Source: a bacterium | GTDB lineage: Bacteria; Bacillota_I; Bacilli_A; RF39; UBA660 | DNA length: 52,315 nucleotides | NCBI GenBank assembly: GCA_029218465.1 | Contig: JAQXRJ010000069.1 | Location: 1 to 52,315, forward strand | Direction of reading: 5' to 3' | Shown: positions 43,833 to 52,315 of the stretch, in pieces | Layout: each line of letters begins with the position of its first letter | How positions within the stretch are numbered: the first letter of the stretch is position 1 | The notes under the pieces: generated by a model | The model's database searches: none | What the model saw: only the letters and a program-made list of their open reading frames with translations | What the model was told of the DNA's origin: nothing | Position numbers and translations under genes: made by a program

Positions 43833-44265
43833 AAAAGATAAAAAAATAATAATAGTTCAAGGTACTAGTGCAACTGTTCTTGAAGCAGCAAATGCACTTA
43901 ATATCGAAACTGATAATATTGCTAAAACACTTGCATTGAGTAATAACAATGGAGGATGTATTGTTGTTGTAGTTTCTGGAGATTCAAAATTAGATAATTT
44001 AAAATTTAAAAGTGAATTTGGATATAAACCACATATGTTATCCTATGAAGATACATACAAATTCACATCACATAAAGTAGGCGGTGTTTGCCCTTTTGGA
44101 CTTACAAATGTGGATGATGTTTATTTAGACGTATCACTAAAAAAACATGATAAAGTTTATCCTGCGTGTGGAACAGATAATTCTGCAATTGAATTAACAA
44201 TAGAAGAATTAGAAAAAATTACAAATTATAAAAAGTGGATAGATGTTTGCAAATATAAATCTTAA
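43792..44265 (+). CDS. YbaK/EbsC-type aminoacyl-tRNA deacylase
   Basis: A 157-residue stand-alone editing domain that hydrolyses mischarged tRNA, typically Cys-tRNA(Pro) or Ala-tRNA(Pro). Visible family pattern: QGTSATVLEAANAL, the conserved lysine in NIAKTLALS, VVVVSGDSKLD, the GGVCPFGL loop and the VYPACGTDNSAIEL segment. The start lies 41 bases inside the DUF308 gene, preceded by GAGGT; the long overlap suggests translational coupling. Confidence 0.9.
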   Translation: MSLETVKKHLKKYKKDKKIIIVQGTSATVLEAANALNIETDNIAKTLALSNNNGGCIVVVVSGDSKLDNLKFKSEFGYKPHMLSYEDTYKFTSHKVGGVCPFGLTNVDDVYLDVSLKKHDKVYPACGTDNSAIELTIEELEKITNYKKWIDVCKYKS

Positions 44266-44292
44266 AAATGTTGAATAAAATGAAAAAAATGT

Positions 44293-44322
44293 AAATAATA
44301 GTCGTATGCTATTATTTTTTTT
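44293..44322 (+). terminator. rho-independent terminator after the YbaK gene
   Basis: AAATAATAG/CTATTATTT, 9 bp with a 7-base loop, followed by a T run. 44323-44440 is AT-rich without recognisable content. Confidence 0.75.
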
Positions 44323-44443
44323 ATATCTTTGTTTAAATTTGAAAGAAATAAAATATATTAATAATTAATAATTATTAATGGTAATAAAAATTCACGTAAT
44401 AAAAATTTATTTTTGTTTTAATATTTATTTTTATATTTATAAA

Positions 44444-44452
44444 TGATATAAT
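44444..44452 (+). promoter_or_regulatory. extended -10 promoter of the phosphorelay operon
   Basis: TG-A-TATAAT just before the ribosome binding site of the first kinase gene; no clear -35 box. Confidence 0.5.
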
Positions 44453-44476
44453 TATAACAAAATAGAGGTGATTGAT

Positions 44477-46342
44477 GTGTTTGCTAGTATTGGACTTACT
44501 ATATCAGGATTTGTTTTTACTACTGTTATTACAATTGTTTATTTTATAAAGAAGAAATATAGTAATGTTGAAAACAATATTTATAGATTTTTGCTTTTAT
44601 GGACATTGTTTTTACTTATATTAGAATTTGTATGTGTATATACAATGGCTAATAGAAATATTATTCCAATTATTAATGAATTATTGTGTAGGGGATTTAT
44701 ACTTGGCTGCATAATATGGTTTGTTTCTATAATTTTATATATGAGATGTGTTGTCTCTGATAAGAAATATAATAATTTTGATGAAGTGTTTGGAGAAAAA
44801 AATGCAATTTTCATTCTTGTTACTTCTTCTGTTTTGTTTTTTATATCATGTTTTTTTGATGTTTCATATACATCAGGTCCTGATAACAATTTTTACGTAA
44901 TTGGTGGAAAAGCGGTATATGTTTTATATGTTGTATTTGCATTTGTTGGTGTATATATGCTTAAAGTATTATTTAAAAATTTTTCTAAGGATATGCTTAT
45001 GAAAAAAATGCCTATATTAATGTTTTTAGTATTTTATTTTATATTAGGTGTAATACAATTGTTATATGCAGATTTAAACGATTTAACTTTCTTATTCTCT
45101 TTTTGTGTAGTATCTATGTATTTTACTCTTGAAAATCAAGATATCAAGCTTGCCGGTGAATTAAAAGTTGCCAAAGCAGAAGCCGAAAAAGCTGATCTTG
45201 CTAAAACTGAATTTTTATCTAAAATGTCTCATGAAATTCGTACTCCTATGAATACTATAATGGGGTTTAGCGAAGCACTTATGAATAAAAAAGATGTTAC
45301 AGAAAGTGAAATAAAAACAGATGTTAAAAACATTTATAACGCTGGTAAAAGTCTTCTTGAAATAATAAATAACATACTTATATTTTCTAGAATTGAATCA
45401 GGTAAAGAAAATGTTGAACATACAGAGTATTCAATATTTGATATAACAAATGAACTTGAAAGTTTTGTTCTTTCTAAGATAGATAAAAATAATGTTAAAT
45501 TTAGTATAAATATTGATCCAAAAATAAGTGCTAATTATATTGGTGATAAATTAAAAGTATATCGAATTTTACTTAATATTGTTAGTAACTCAACCAAATT
45601 TACATCTTCAGGAGAAATTTCTCTTAATATTAGTTGTAATAATAAAGATAATATTGGTAGATTGAAATTTGAAATAGTTGATACTGGTTTTGGTATGAAA
45701 AAAGAAGAACTTGATAAGTTGATGCTTAATTTTTCAGATAATACAGATATATCGTCAAACTTAAGTGGAACTGGTTTAGGTTTAGTGGTCGTTAAAAGAA
45801 TTATAGATATGATGGATGGGAGCATTGCTTTTGAAAGTGAATATGGTATAGGTACTAAATTTTTTGTTGAACTAGAACAAGGGATATCCGGAAAAGATAA
45901 GGTTGGAGATTTAAAGAAAATAAAGTCAATCAAAAAAGAAAAAGAATATTTTGATTGCTCTAAATACAGTATACTTATTGTTGATGATAATAAATTAAAT
46001 AGAAAAGTAACAGAAAGGCTATTAAAACCTTACAATATTAAAATTGATACTGCAGATAATGGAAGTGAATGTATCGAAAAAATAAAGTCTGGATATAAAT
46101 ACGATATAATATTTCTTGATCATTTAATGCCCGAACTAGATGGTATTGAGACAATACGAATCTTAAAAAAACTAGAATTAAAAGAATTGCCACCAATAGT
46201 AGCAATGACTGCAAATGTAGTAACAGAGGTTAAAGATACATATATAAAAGAAGGTTTCTCAGATTATTTAGCTAAACCTGTAGATATAAAAGATCTAAAT
46301 AAGTTATTAAAGAAATATTTTATGAAAAGGGGTGCTAAATAA
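44477..46342 (+). CDS. hybrid histidine kinase with receiver domain (first paralogue)
   Basis: A 621-residue kinase starting at GTG 44477, six bases after GAGGTG. An N-terminal membrane sensor of about seven helices (about 1-220) leads through a coiled linker (AKAEAEKADLAK) to HisKA with KMSHEIRTPMNTIMGF (H252). HATPase_c carries the N-box LNIVSNSTKF, G1 DTGFGM and G2 GTGLGL. A C-terminal receiver has FLDHLMPELDG (D548) and the KP lysine. All phosphotransfer residues are present. The sensor has few extracytoplasmic loops, so it may sense the membrane. Overlaps the next kinase by one base. Confidence 0.93.
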   Translation: MFASIGLTISGFVFTTVITIVYFIKKKYSNVENNIYRFLLLWTLFLLILEFVCVYTMANRNIIPIINELLCRGFILGCIIWFVSIILYMRCVVSDKKYNNFDEVFGEKNAIFILVTSSVLFFISCFFDVSYTSGPDNNFYVIGGKAVYVLYVVFAFVGVYMLKVLFKNFSKDMLMKKMPILMFLVFYFILGVIQLLYADLNDLTFLFSFCVVSMYFTLENQDIKLAGELKVAKAEAEKADLAKTEFLSKMSHEIRTPMNTIMGFSEALMNKKDVTESEIKTDVKNIYNAGKSLLEIINNILIFSRIESGKENVEHTEYSIFDITNELESFVLSKIDKNNVKFSINIDPKISANYIGDKLKVYRILLNIVSNSTKFTSSGEISLNISCNNKDNIGRLKFEIVDTGFGMKKEELDKLMLNFSDNTDISSNLSGTGLGLVVVKRIIDMMDGSIAFESEYGIGTKFFVELEQGISGKDKVGDLKKIKSIKKEKEYFDCSKYSILIVDDNKLNRKVTERLLKPYNIKIDTADNGSECIEKIKSGYKYDIIFLDHLMPELDGIETIRILKKLELKELPPIVAMTANVVTEVKDTYIKEGFSDYLAKPVDIKDLNKLLKKYFMKRGAK

Positions 46343-48216
46343 TGCCAGGTAACATATTAATTTCAATTGGGGGATTATTTTTTGCAATATTAATGACAGT
46401 TGTATATTTTATAAAAGCAAAGCAAACTGGCATTGATAATAAATTATTTAAGCTATGTCTTATTACAGTAATATTTATCAGTATAACTGAACTAATTACT
46501 ATTCCAGTTTTATATTATTTACCTAATAATGTAATTCTTGGTAATTTTTGTGCGAGAACCAATCTGATTTTAACAGAAATTTGGATTATGATAATGGCAT
46601 GTTATTTGATGACACTTGGTAGAGCATATAAAGTTCAGAGTGTAATAGAATATTTTGAAAAAAGCAATGTGATACAAATAATTTTCTTTACATATATTGC
46701 GTTAATTGGTATTTCGATGTTTTTTCCATTACAAAATGTATCAAATAGTGATGGAGCATACATTTCGGGACCAGCTTTGTATTTTACATATGCACTTGCG
46801 ATAATTTCTCTTGTTATAACTATTGTTTTAGTTGCAAAAAGCAAAACTAGCTTACCAGAAGTTAAGATTACGCCAATAATAATTGGAATAATTGAAACCG
46901 TTTTATCAGCTACTATTCAACTCATGTTTCCTATGCAACTAATAATTACTGCAAGTTTTGTATTTAAGATGTATTTGCTTTATTTTATGTTTGAAAATCC
47001 TGATTTATATTTAATTAAGGAGTTAGAGCTTGCAAAAAAGAAAGCAGATGATTCTAATAAATCTAAAACAGATTTTTTATCTAATATGTCACATGAAATC
47101 AGAACTCCTATGAATGCTATACTAGGTTTTAGTGAAGGAATATTAAATGATAGTAAGTTTAACATTGAGAATGCTAGAAAAGATATTACAAATATTTATT
47201 CAGCAGGAAATAACTTATTAGAAATCATTAATAATATTCTTGATATTTCAAAAATTGAGACAGGTGAAGAAAAAATAGAGCTTAAGGAATATAGTGTTAG
47301 CTCCATTGTTTTAGAGTTAAAAAGTATAATAGAAGCAAGAATAACAGATAACAAAATTAAATTTATTACAGATATAGATTCTAAAATTCCATCTAAATTA
47401 TTAGGAGATAAGACAAAAATTTTCCAGGTTCTTCTAAATATTTTAAGTAATTCTGTTAAGTACACTGAAGTTGGACAAATAAAACTTACAATTAGAAGTG
47501 AGATTGTTGACAATAAATGTTTATTGAAATTTAAAATTTCCGATACTGGATATGGTATAAAAAAAGAAGATTATGATAAATTATTTGAAAAATTTTCTAG
47601 ACTTGAGATTGCTACTAAAAAAGAAATCGAAGGAACAGGACTTGGCCTTGTTATAACAAAGAGATTAGTAACTCTCATGGGAGGAAGAGTTTGGTTTGAA
47701 AGTGAATATGGAGCGGGCACTACTTTTTATGTTGAAATAAGTCAAAAAATAATAGATAAAAATCCTATTGGAGATATTCATGTAGAAAATACGATTAGAG
47801 ACGAACATGATTATTTAGACTGCAGTAGATTTAAAGCATTAATTGTTGATGATAATAAACTTAATTTAAAAGTTGCTGAAAAGGTTTTGTCAAATTATAA
47901 ATTTAAAATTTCAACATTACTAAGTGGTAAAGAATGTATTGATGAGATTAAACAAGGAAAAAAATATGATATAATATTTTTGGATCATATGATGCCCAAC
48001 ATGGATGGTATAGAAGTTCTTCATATTTTAAGAAAATTAGATGATTTTGATATTCCACCAGTAGTAGCTTTAACCGCAAATGCTATTACCGGAATGAAAG
48101 AAATGTATTTAAATGAAGGATTTGATGATTATTTATCTAAACCTATTAATACTAGTGAATTAGATAAATTAATTAATAAATATTTTGATGAAGGAGCGAA
48201 AAAAAAGAATGAATAA
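46342..48216 (+). CDS. hybrid histidine kinase with receiver domain (second paralogue)
   Basis: A 624-residue paralogue of the preceding kinase with the same plan: about seven helices (1-220), HisKA NMSHEIRTPMNAILGF (H251), ATPase motifs LNILSNSVKYT, DTGYGI, GTGLGL, and receiver FLDHMMPNMDG (D548). The catalytic parts are clearly alike while the membrane sensors are strongly diverged, so the two probably respond to different cues but share output. Coupled start (TAATG), with AAGGGG nearby. Confidence 0.93.
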   Translation: MPGNILISIGGLFFAILMTVVYFIKAKQTGIDNKLFKLCLITVIFISITELITIPVLYYLPNNVILGNFCARTNLILTEIWIMIMACYLMTLGRAYKVQSVIEYFEKSNVIQIIFFTYIALIGISMFFPLQNVSNSDGAYISGPALYFTYALAIISLVITIVLVAKSKTSLPEVKITPIIIGIIETVLSATIQLMFPMQLIITASFVFKMYLLYFMFENPDLYLIKELELAKKKADDSNKSKTDFLSNMSHEIRTPMNAILGFSEGILNDSKFNIENARKDITNIYSAGNNLLEIINNILDISKIETGEEKIELKEYSVSSIVLELKSIIEARITDNKIKFITDIDSKIPSKLLGDKTKIFQVLLNILSNSVKYTEVGQIKLTIRSEIVDNKCLLKFKISDTGYGIKKEDYDKLFEKFSRLEIATKKEIEGTGLGLVITKRLVTLMGGRVWFESEYGAGTTFYVEISQKIIDKNPIGDIHVENTIRDEHDYLDCSRFKALIVDDNKLNLKVAEKVLSNYKFKISTLLSGKECIDEIKQGKKYDIIFLDHMMPNMDGIEVLHILRKLDDFDIPPVVALTANAITGMKEMYLNEGFDDYLSKPINTSELDKLINKYFDEGAKKKNE

Positions 48217-48562
48217 CATTGAATTTTTAAAACAAAATGGATTTAATATTGATCAGGCTTTGTCTTATCTAGGTGATATAGAAACATTTAATGAAATTTT
48301 AAAAGATTTCTATGATGGACTTGATGATCAAGTAAATGAATTACTAAGTAAAAAAGACGATATGCCTAATTATGCAATACTTGTACATGCTTTAAAAAGC
48401 AATTGTAGATCACTTGGTATAATAAGATATGCTGATATTTGCTATGAAGAAGAATTAAAAAGTAAAGAGGGAGACTCTGAATTTATTTTAGAACATTGTT
48501 CTAAAATAGTTGAGGAAAAAGAAAAAGTAAAAAATATTATTAAAACATACCTAGGATTATAG
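48209..48562 (+). CDS. histidine phosphotransfer (Hpt) protein
   Basis: Stand-alone Hpt domain of 117 residues with the phospho-accepting histidine H60 in LVHALKSNCRSLG, on a four-helix bundle of normal size. It would carry phosphate from the receivers of the two kinases to the response regulator encoded next. The start at 48209 lies inside the second kinase gene (8-base overlap), with AAGGAG upstream at a rather long 12-base spacing. Confidence 0.88.
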   Translation: MNNIEFLKQNGFNIDQALSYLGDIETFNEILKDFYDGLDDQVNELLSKKDDMPNYAILVHALKSNCRSLGIIRYADICYEEELKSKEGDSEFILEHCSKIVEEKEKVKNIIKTYLGL

Positions 48563-48572
48563 GAGGAATAAC

Positions 48573-50141
48573 ATGGATTATTCAAATATTAAAAATGAAT
48601 TTTTAAATTTATTTAATAATTTATTTGTTGTTGATATTACACATGATAAGGTAGTTATATTTGAAAGTGTTCAAAAAGAAATGTCATTTTTTGATTTTAT
48701 TAGTTATGCAACTCCTTTAATACACCCGGATGATTTGAAAAAATATTTTGATAACTTAAATGTAGCTAAGTTAGAAAAAAATAATGGATTTATTACCTTT
48801 AATTATAGGTTTAAAAATGGTAATGAATATGAAAAGAATACCAACTACCTTAGACTAGTAACATTTGGCGATAAAAAATTAATATTATCTTCTTCTATTA
48901 AAGGAGATAATTCTACATCGAATGATTCAAATCTTGAAGGCAAACTTAATGTTATATCAAATGAGGTATCTGATGTTATTTTAAAAATCTATAATACACT
49001 AGATTCATCAATTGAAATGAATTCAACTAGTAAGTATATATCTAATTTGCTTGATAATTTAGTAAGAAAGGTTCCCGAATTTAATAAAGGCCTTGAAAAA
49101 AATATGATTTCTCAAGTAAATAAAGTTAGTAATACAATTTTAATTATTGATGATGATCCTATGACCAGAAAACTTTTGAAAAAAATATTTATAGATGATT
49201 TTGAAATATTAGAAGCAGAAAACGGTCAAATAGCTATAGATTTAATTAAAGAAAAAGGTATTGACAATATAGAAGGAATATTTCTAGATTTATTAATGCC
49301 TGTGTTAGATGGGTTTGCAGTTTTAGATTATTTAAAAAGTAGTAATATTTTATCTAAAATACCAGTTATAATTATTAGTGGTATAGAGGATAAGGAAGCT
49401 AGAACTAGAGTTTATCAATATAATGTTGCAGATATGCTAGAAAAACCATTTAATTTGGAAGTTATTAAATATCGTACTAAAAATTTAATTAATTTATATA
49501 AAACTAGTAGCAGTTTAAACAATATGGTTTTTTCACAAGCTACTGATTTGAGAAGTATTATTGATAAAATAGTTGAATTCTATAAATACGATTATAAAGA
49601 AAAAATTGAAAAAGTAAAAAAATCAACAAAAATATTTTTAGATAATTTTAAATTAGATTATGCTGAATATGGTTTAGACAATTATAAGATTAATAAGATT
49701 GTTGAGGCTGTTGATTTATATGACATTGGAAAATATATATTACCAAGAACTATAGGAATTAACGGTAGCTTAACAGACGAAGAAAAAAGTATTTTAAAAA
49801 ATCATCCTAATTATGGTAAGCTAATTGTTGAAAAATATTTAGATAAATTAGGTGATATGGATTTGTTGAAATATTCAAGTGATATAACCCTTTATTGTCA
49901 TGAAAACTATATTGGAAGTGGATTTCCAAATGGCATAAAAGGAGAAAATATTCCTATATGGGCTCAAGTTGTAGGCGTTATGATTGTGTTAGATTTGATA
50001 TTATCTAGAGAAGATTTGAACTCATTAGCTAATGAAGAAATAATTAATAAATACTTAAATGTATATAATTCAAAAATCATTAATACTTTAAGGAAAGTAT
50101 TTGACGAAATAAGAATGATTTATAATAAATTAGAAAATTAA
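48573..50141 (+). CDS. response regulator with PAS-like, receiver and degenerate HD-GYP domains
   Basis: A 522-residue soluble protein. About 1-110 resembles a PAS domain (FVVDITHDKVVIFES, PLIHPDDLKKYF); a helical linker follows. The receiver domain (about 187-310) has LIIDDDPMTR, phospho-accepting D239 in FLDLLMPVLDG and K291. An HD-GYP-type domain (about 340-515) follows with KNHPNYG, YCHENYIGSGFPNG and KGENIPIWAQ. However HDIGK is LYDIGK (Y383), GYP is GFP, and the first helix lacks the usual metal histidine. Cyclic-di-GMP hydrolysis is therefore doubtful. Last gene of the relay operon. AGGAGG ribosome binding site. Confidence 0.85.
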   Translation: MDYSNIKNEFLNLFNNLFVVDITHDKVVIFESVQKEMSFFDFISYATPLIHPDDLKKYFDNLNVAKLEKNNGFITFNYRFKNGNEYEKNTNYLRLVTFGDKKLILSSSIKGDNSTSNDSNLEGKLNVISNEVSDVILKIYNTLDSSIEMNSTSKYISNLLDNLVRKVPEFNKGLEKNMISQVNKVSNTILIIDDDPMTRKLLKKIFIDDFEILEAENGQIAIDLIKEKGIDNIEGIFLDLLMPVLDGFAVLDYLKSSNILSKIPVIIISGIEDKEARTRVYQYNVADMLEKPFNLEVIKYRTKNLINLYKTSSSLNNMVFSQATDLRSIIDKIVEFYKYDYKEKIEKVKKSTKIFLDNFKLDYAEYGLDNYKINKIVEAVDLYDIGKYILPRTIGINGSLTDEEKSILKNHPNYGKLIVEKYLDKLGDMDLLKYSSDITLYCHENYIGSGFPNGIKGENIPIWAQVVGVMIVLDLILSREDLNSLANEEIINKYLNVYNSKIINTLRKVFDEIRMIYNKLEN

Positions 50142-50189
50142 TAGATGGTTTATAAAAATAATAATTGAAACATTTATTATTTTACAATG

Positions 50190-50241
50190 TGATATGAATT
50201 TTGTGTTATTAACACATAAATATGATTCATATCATTTTTTA
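50190..50241 (+). terminator. compound rho-independent terminator of the phosphorelay operon
   Basis: An outer 10-bp stem TGATATGAAT/ATTCATATCA encloses an inner hairpin TGTGTT/AACACA and is followed by six T, about 50 bases after the regulator stop. Confidence 0.7.
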
Positions 50242-50285
50242 TTTGTTTATATTATATATTGTTTGATAAAAGAAAACGTTTTTAT

Positions 50286-50314
50286 TTTACTTAATTAAAA
50301 AATTATTATATAAT
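50286..50314 (+). promoter_or_regulatory. promoter of the rhomboid gene
   Basis: TTTACT (50286-50291) and TATAAT (50309-50314) with a 17-base spacer, 22 bases before the start codon. Confidence 0.55.
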
Positions 50315-50336
50315 AAATGCATTAAGAGGTGAAGTT

Positions 50337-51479
50337 ATGGATGAGGCTTTATTAGATGATAAAAATGTTGTTGTTATGAAACTACTTCATTATTTTATAA
50401 CGGAAAGAAAATATAATCCAATAATACTACAAGGTGCTGAAAATGAGATTTGGCTTGAAAATATGGATTCTGATTATAAAATTATTAGAATTGTATCAAA
50501 TCACATTCATAATGTTGAACAATTTGAGTACGATTTATATAAGACTAAGCATATAGTAAAAAAAATAAAGAAAAAAACTTTAACAATGAATATGAATGTT
50601 TTAAGTATATTTATTGATGTAAGAGATAGTGAAAATATCACTAATAATAAAAATTATGATTGCATATCAATTGAATCAGAAAAAGACATAGCAAAGTATG
50701 ATAATGTAATTGAACATTTTCCTGATATTATTAAGAAATTAACATTTAATGAGGAAGGAATGCAATTGTTTATAAAAATTACAACAGATATTAACAAGAA
50801 AAATAAAAAAGACCAAGATGAAGCTGAAGATATATTTAAACCAAGGAAACCAATTATTACTAATATATTAATTTTTCTTAATATTTTTATCTATGTTTCA
50901 ACGCTTCTTTTTGACAGAAATGGTTATATTCTTAATAAATTTTGCGTATATGGTCCATATATAATTAGAGGAGAATATTATAGACTAATAACTGGAGCTT
51001 TTATACATGGAAACATATTTCATTTGTTATTTAACTGTTATGCTCTATATGTCATAGGAACACAAATAGAGTCATTCTTTGGCAAGGCAAAATATATTAC
51101 AATTTATTTAGTAAGCACATTATTTTCTTCACTATTGTCTATTGTTATAAGTAAATATGCATCAATTGGTGCAAGTGGTGCAATATTTGGCCTTATGGGA
51201 GCTATGTTATATTTTGGATATCATTATAGAATATATTTAGGCAGTGTAATAAAAAGTCAGATTATTCCTCTTATAATAATTAATCTTTTCATAGGTTTTA
51301 TATTTAGTGGTCAAATAGATAATTTTGCCCATATAGGTGGCTTAATAGGTGGAATACTGATATCAAAAGCTTTAGGAGTTAAATATAAGAGTACTAAATC
51401 AGATATGATAAATGGTTGGATACTTACAATAATCTTATTTGTCTTTTTACTTGTTGTTGCAAATAAATTTATAGTTTGA
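50337..51479 (+). CDS. rhomboid-family intramembrane serine protease (GluP-like)
   Basis: A 380-residue protein. The N-terminal cytoplasmic domain (about 1-170) resembles that of B. subtilis GluP/YqgP. Six to seven helices follow. The catalytic serine is S280 in GASGAIFG and the histidine H332 in FAHIGGLIGG. The HGNIFHLLFN motif (224-233) supplies the oxyanion-side residues. It cleaves membrane proteins within the bilayer, probably in membrane quality control. GAGGTGA ribosome binding site. It ends in TGA. Confidence 0.93.
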   Translation: MDEALLDDKNVVVMKLLHYFITERKYNPIILQGAENEIWLENMDSDYKIIRIVSNHIHNVEQFEYDLYKTKHIVKKIKKKTLTMNMNVLSIFIDVRDSENITNNKNYDCISIESEKDIAKYDNVIEHFPDIIKKLTFNEEGMQLFIKITTDINKKNKKDQDEAEDIFKPRKPIITNILIFLNIFIYVSTLLFDRNGYILNKFCVYGPYIIRGEYYRLITGAFIHGNIFHLLFNCYALYVIGTQIESFFGKAKYITIYLVSTLFSSLLSIVISKYASIGASGAIFGLMGAMLYFGYHYRIYLGSVIKSQIIPLIIINLFIGFIFSGQIDNFAHIGGLIGGILISKALGVKYKSTKSDMINGWILTIILFVFLLVVANKFIV

Positions 51480-51512
51480 TAAAATGTTATTAAGAAAATA
51501 GAGGTGTATTTT

Positions 51513-51764
51513 ATGGAAATAAGTGAAACACATGCTTATTCAATTGAGTCTTTTGAAGAACAAATTGTTAAAGATGTTATAAAAGATGTATATGAAGCAT
51601 TAGAAGAAAGAGGATATAATCCAATTAATCAATTAGTTGGCTATATAATGAGTGGAGATCCAGGATATATTTCTTCGCACAAAGAAGCAAGAAGCAAAAT
51701 AACTAAACTAGAGAGGAATAAAATATTAGAAGTATTACTTCGTGAATATATTAAAAATATATAA
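51513..51764 (+). CDS. ireB: IreB-family regulatory phosphoprotein
   Basis: An 83-residue protein of the DUF965/UPF0297 family. The family segments [34 protein letters not shown] and HKEARSKI are clearly present. In Enterococcus IreB is phosphorylated by the Ser/Thr kinase IreK and controls cephalosporin resistance. The order ireB-ruvX-DUF1292 is conserved in Firmicutes, usually after alaS, which is not here. The start at 51513 follows GAGGTG. Confidence 0.93.
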   Translation: MEISETHAYSIESFEEQIVKDVIKDVYEALEERGYNPINQLVGYIMSGDPGYISSHKEARSKITKLERNKILEVLLREYIKNI

Positions 51765-52183
51765 TGAGATATATTGGACTTGATCTAGGGAGTAAAACGC
51801 TAGGTGTTGCATTATCAGATACAACTGGTTTAATTGCATCTAGTTATACAATTATTAGACACAATGAAGATTATGATTCTTTAATAGATGAAATTGAAAA
51901 AATAATTGATGAAAAAAAAGTAGATGAAATAGTACTTGGTTTGCCTAAAAACATGAATAATACATTAGGTGAGAAAGCAAATCTTTCTATTAAATTCAAA
52001 GGTATGCTTGAACAAAGACTTGCTAAAAAAGTACATCTTATTGACGAAAGATTAACTACTGTTGAAGCAACTAATATTTTGTTATTAAATGATACTAGTA
52101 GAAAAAAAAGAAAAAAAGTAATTGATAGTGTTGCAGCATCTATAATACTCCAAACATTTTTGGATAGAGAAAGGAATAAATAG
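51764..52183 (+). CDS. ruvX: RuvX/YqgF putative pre-16S rRNA nuclease
   Basis: RNase H-like fold protein of 139 residues. IGLDLGSKTLGVALSD at the N terminus supplies the first catalytic Asp, VLGLPKNMNNT and LIDERLTTVEA give the middle acidic residue, and IDSVAASIIL the last Asp. It processes the 5' end of 16S rRNA in E. coli and has been proposed as a Holliday junction resolvase. Start overlaps the ireB stop by one base. Confidence 0.95.
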   Translation: MRYIGLDLGSKTLGVALSDTTGLIASSYTIIRHNEDYDSLIDEIEKIIDEKKVDEIVLGLPKNMNNTLGEKANLSIKFKGMLEQRLAKKVHLIDERLTTVEATNILLLNDTSRKKRKKVIDSVAASIILQTFLDRERNK

Positions 52184-52184
52184 T

Positions 52185-52315
52185 ATGAAGGAAAAAACAA
52201 CTTTTAAGGTAATTAACGATGAGGGACATGAAATAACTTGTGATATTTTATTTACTTTTGATAGTGAAGAAACAAATAAAAGTTATATTGTTTATACCGA
52301 TAATACAAAAGACAA
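52185..52315 (+). CDS. DUF1292-family protein, 5' part only
   Basis: The first 43 codons of a gene cut by the window end. It starts MKEKTTFKVINDEGHEI, followed by ILFTFDSEETNKSYIVY, the pattern of DUF1292 (YrzB) proteins. The start lies two bases after ruvX, with AAAGGA nearby. Its position after ireB-ruvX is the normal one. Function unknown. Confidence 0.75.
   Translation, partial: MKEKTTFKVINDEGHEITCDILFTFDSEETNKSYIVYTDNTKD

Noticed and set aside
44477-48216. Tandem kinases as an assembly duplication
   Set aside because: The two copies share domain order and motifs, but the membrane sensors differ strongly and the DNA is not repeated.
50270-50283. GAAAACGTTTTT palindrome as a catabolite-repression (cre) site
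   Set aside because: It fits the cre consensus only in the central A-CG-T part, and short A-T-rich palindromes are common here.
1-52315. Mycoplasma-type genetic code (TGA as Trp)
   Set aside because: The low GC suggested it, but TGA ends the PAP2 and rhomboid genes at the right places, and tryptophans are encoded by TGG in conserved motifs.
1-52315. tRNA or rRNA genes and classical riboswitches
   Set aside because: I looked in the intergenic regions for T-arm GTTCGA motifs, GC-rich blocks and known leader structures and saw none.

Overview
The window is very AT-rich DNA (my impression is 70-75% A+T) from a low-GC Gram-positive bacterium. Coding is dense, operons are short, and ribosome binding sites are strong (GGAGG, GAGGTG). 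TAA is preferred as stop, but TGA also ends genes, so this is not the Mycoplasma code. The cell has a true peptidoglycan wall (ddl, murF, DacF, VanY, a glucosaminidase, a NodB deacetylase) and no outer-membrane genes. It also has SufCDSUB, phosphoketolase, RNase J, IreB, YqeG/YqeH and RecX. Together with a compact gene set this suggests an uncultured gut-type member of the Bacilli near the Mollicutes (RF39/Erysipelotrichia-like). The placement is inferred, not proven.

Layout. 0.2-5.2 kb: membrane-anchored NodB deacetylase, cohesin/cadherin-like surface protein, yqeG, yqeH, PAP2 phosphatase. 5.3-11.7 kb: DUF6512 membrane protein, then alpha/beta hydrolase-murF-ddl-degenerate transglutaminase-like protein, TIGR04086 membrane protein and DUF421 protein. 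11.8-15.5 kb: minus-strand operon yidD - degenerate TroA-like lipoprotein - coiled-coil protein, a 43-residue membrane peptide and two small unknowns. 15.6-21.1 kb: MscS, phosphoketolase, RNase J. 21.3-26.9 kb: a surface locus with a cohesin-domain membrane anchor, a dockerin-bearing glucosaminidase, a Wzm/Wzt-type ABC exporter and a broken relative of the surface family. 27.0-30.2 kb: rpoZ, recX, prsA, two tiny YjcZ-like genes, a HIT protein. 30.3-34.8 kb: suf operon with a nonsense codon in sufU and a very short sufD. 34.9-39.8 kb: ssb, XRE regulator, pyrimidine-nucleoside phosphorylase, PrsW-like protease, VanY, DacF. 40-44.3 kb: MacB-like ABC fusion, DUF308 protein, YbaK. 44.4-50.1 kb: complete phosphorelay (two tandem hybrid kinases, Hpt, response regulator with decayed HD-GYP domain). 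50.3 kb to the end: rhomboid protease, ireB, ruvX and the start of a DUF1292 gene.

How it fits together. Most of the window concerns the cell envelope: precursor synthesis (Ddl, MurF), trimming (VanY, DacF, NodB), remodelling (glucosaminidase), membrane protein handling (YidD, PrsA, rhomboid, PrsW) and export (Wzm/Wzt, MacB-like). The most distinctive part is a probable cohesin-dockerin pair. It would hold a wall hydrolase on a membrane-anchored partner, as a one-enzyme analogue of cellulosome attachment aimed at the cell's own wall. The next most unusual items are the two-kinase phosphorelay ending in a decayed HD-GYP domain, the sufU nonsense codon, a TroA-like lipoprotein without its metal-binding histidines, and a duplicated 64-nt hairpin element flanking RNase J.
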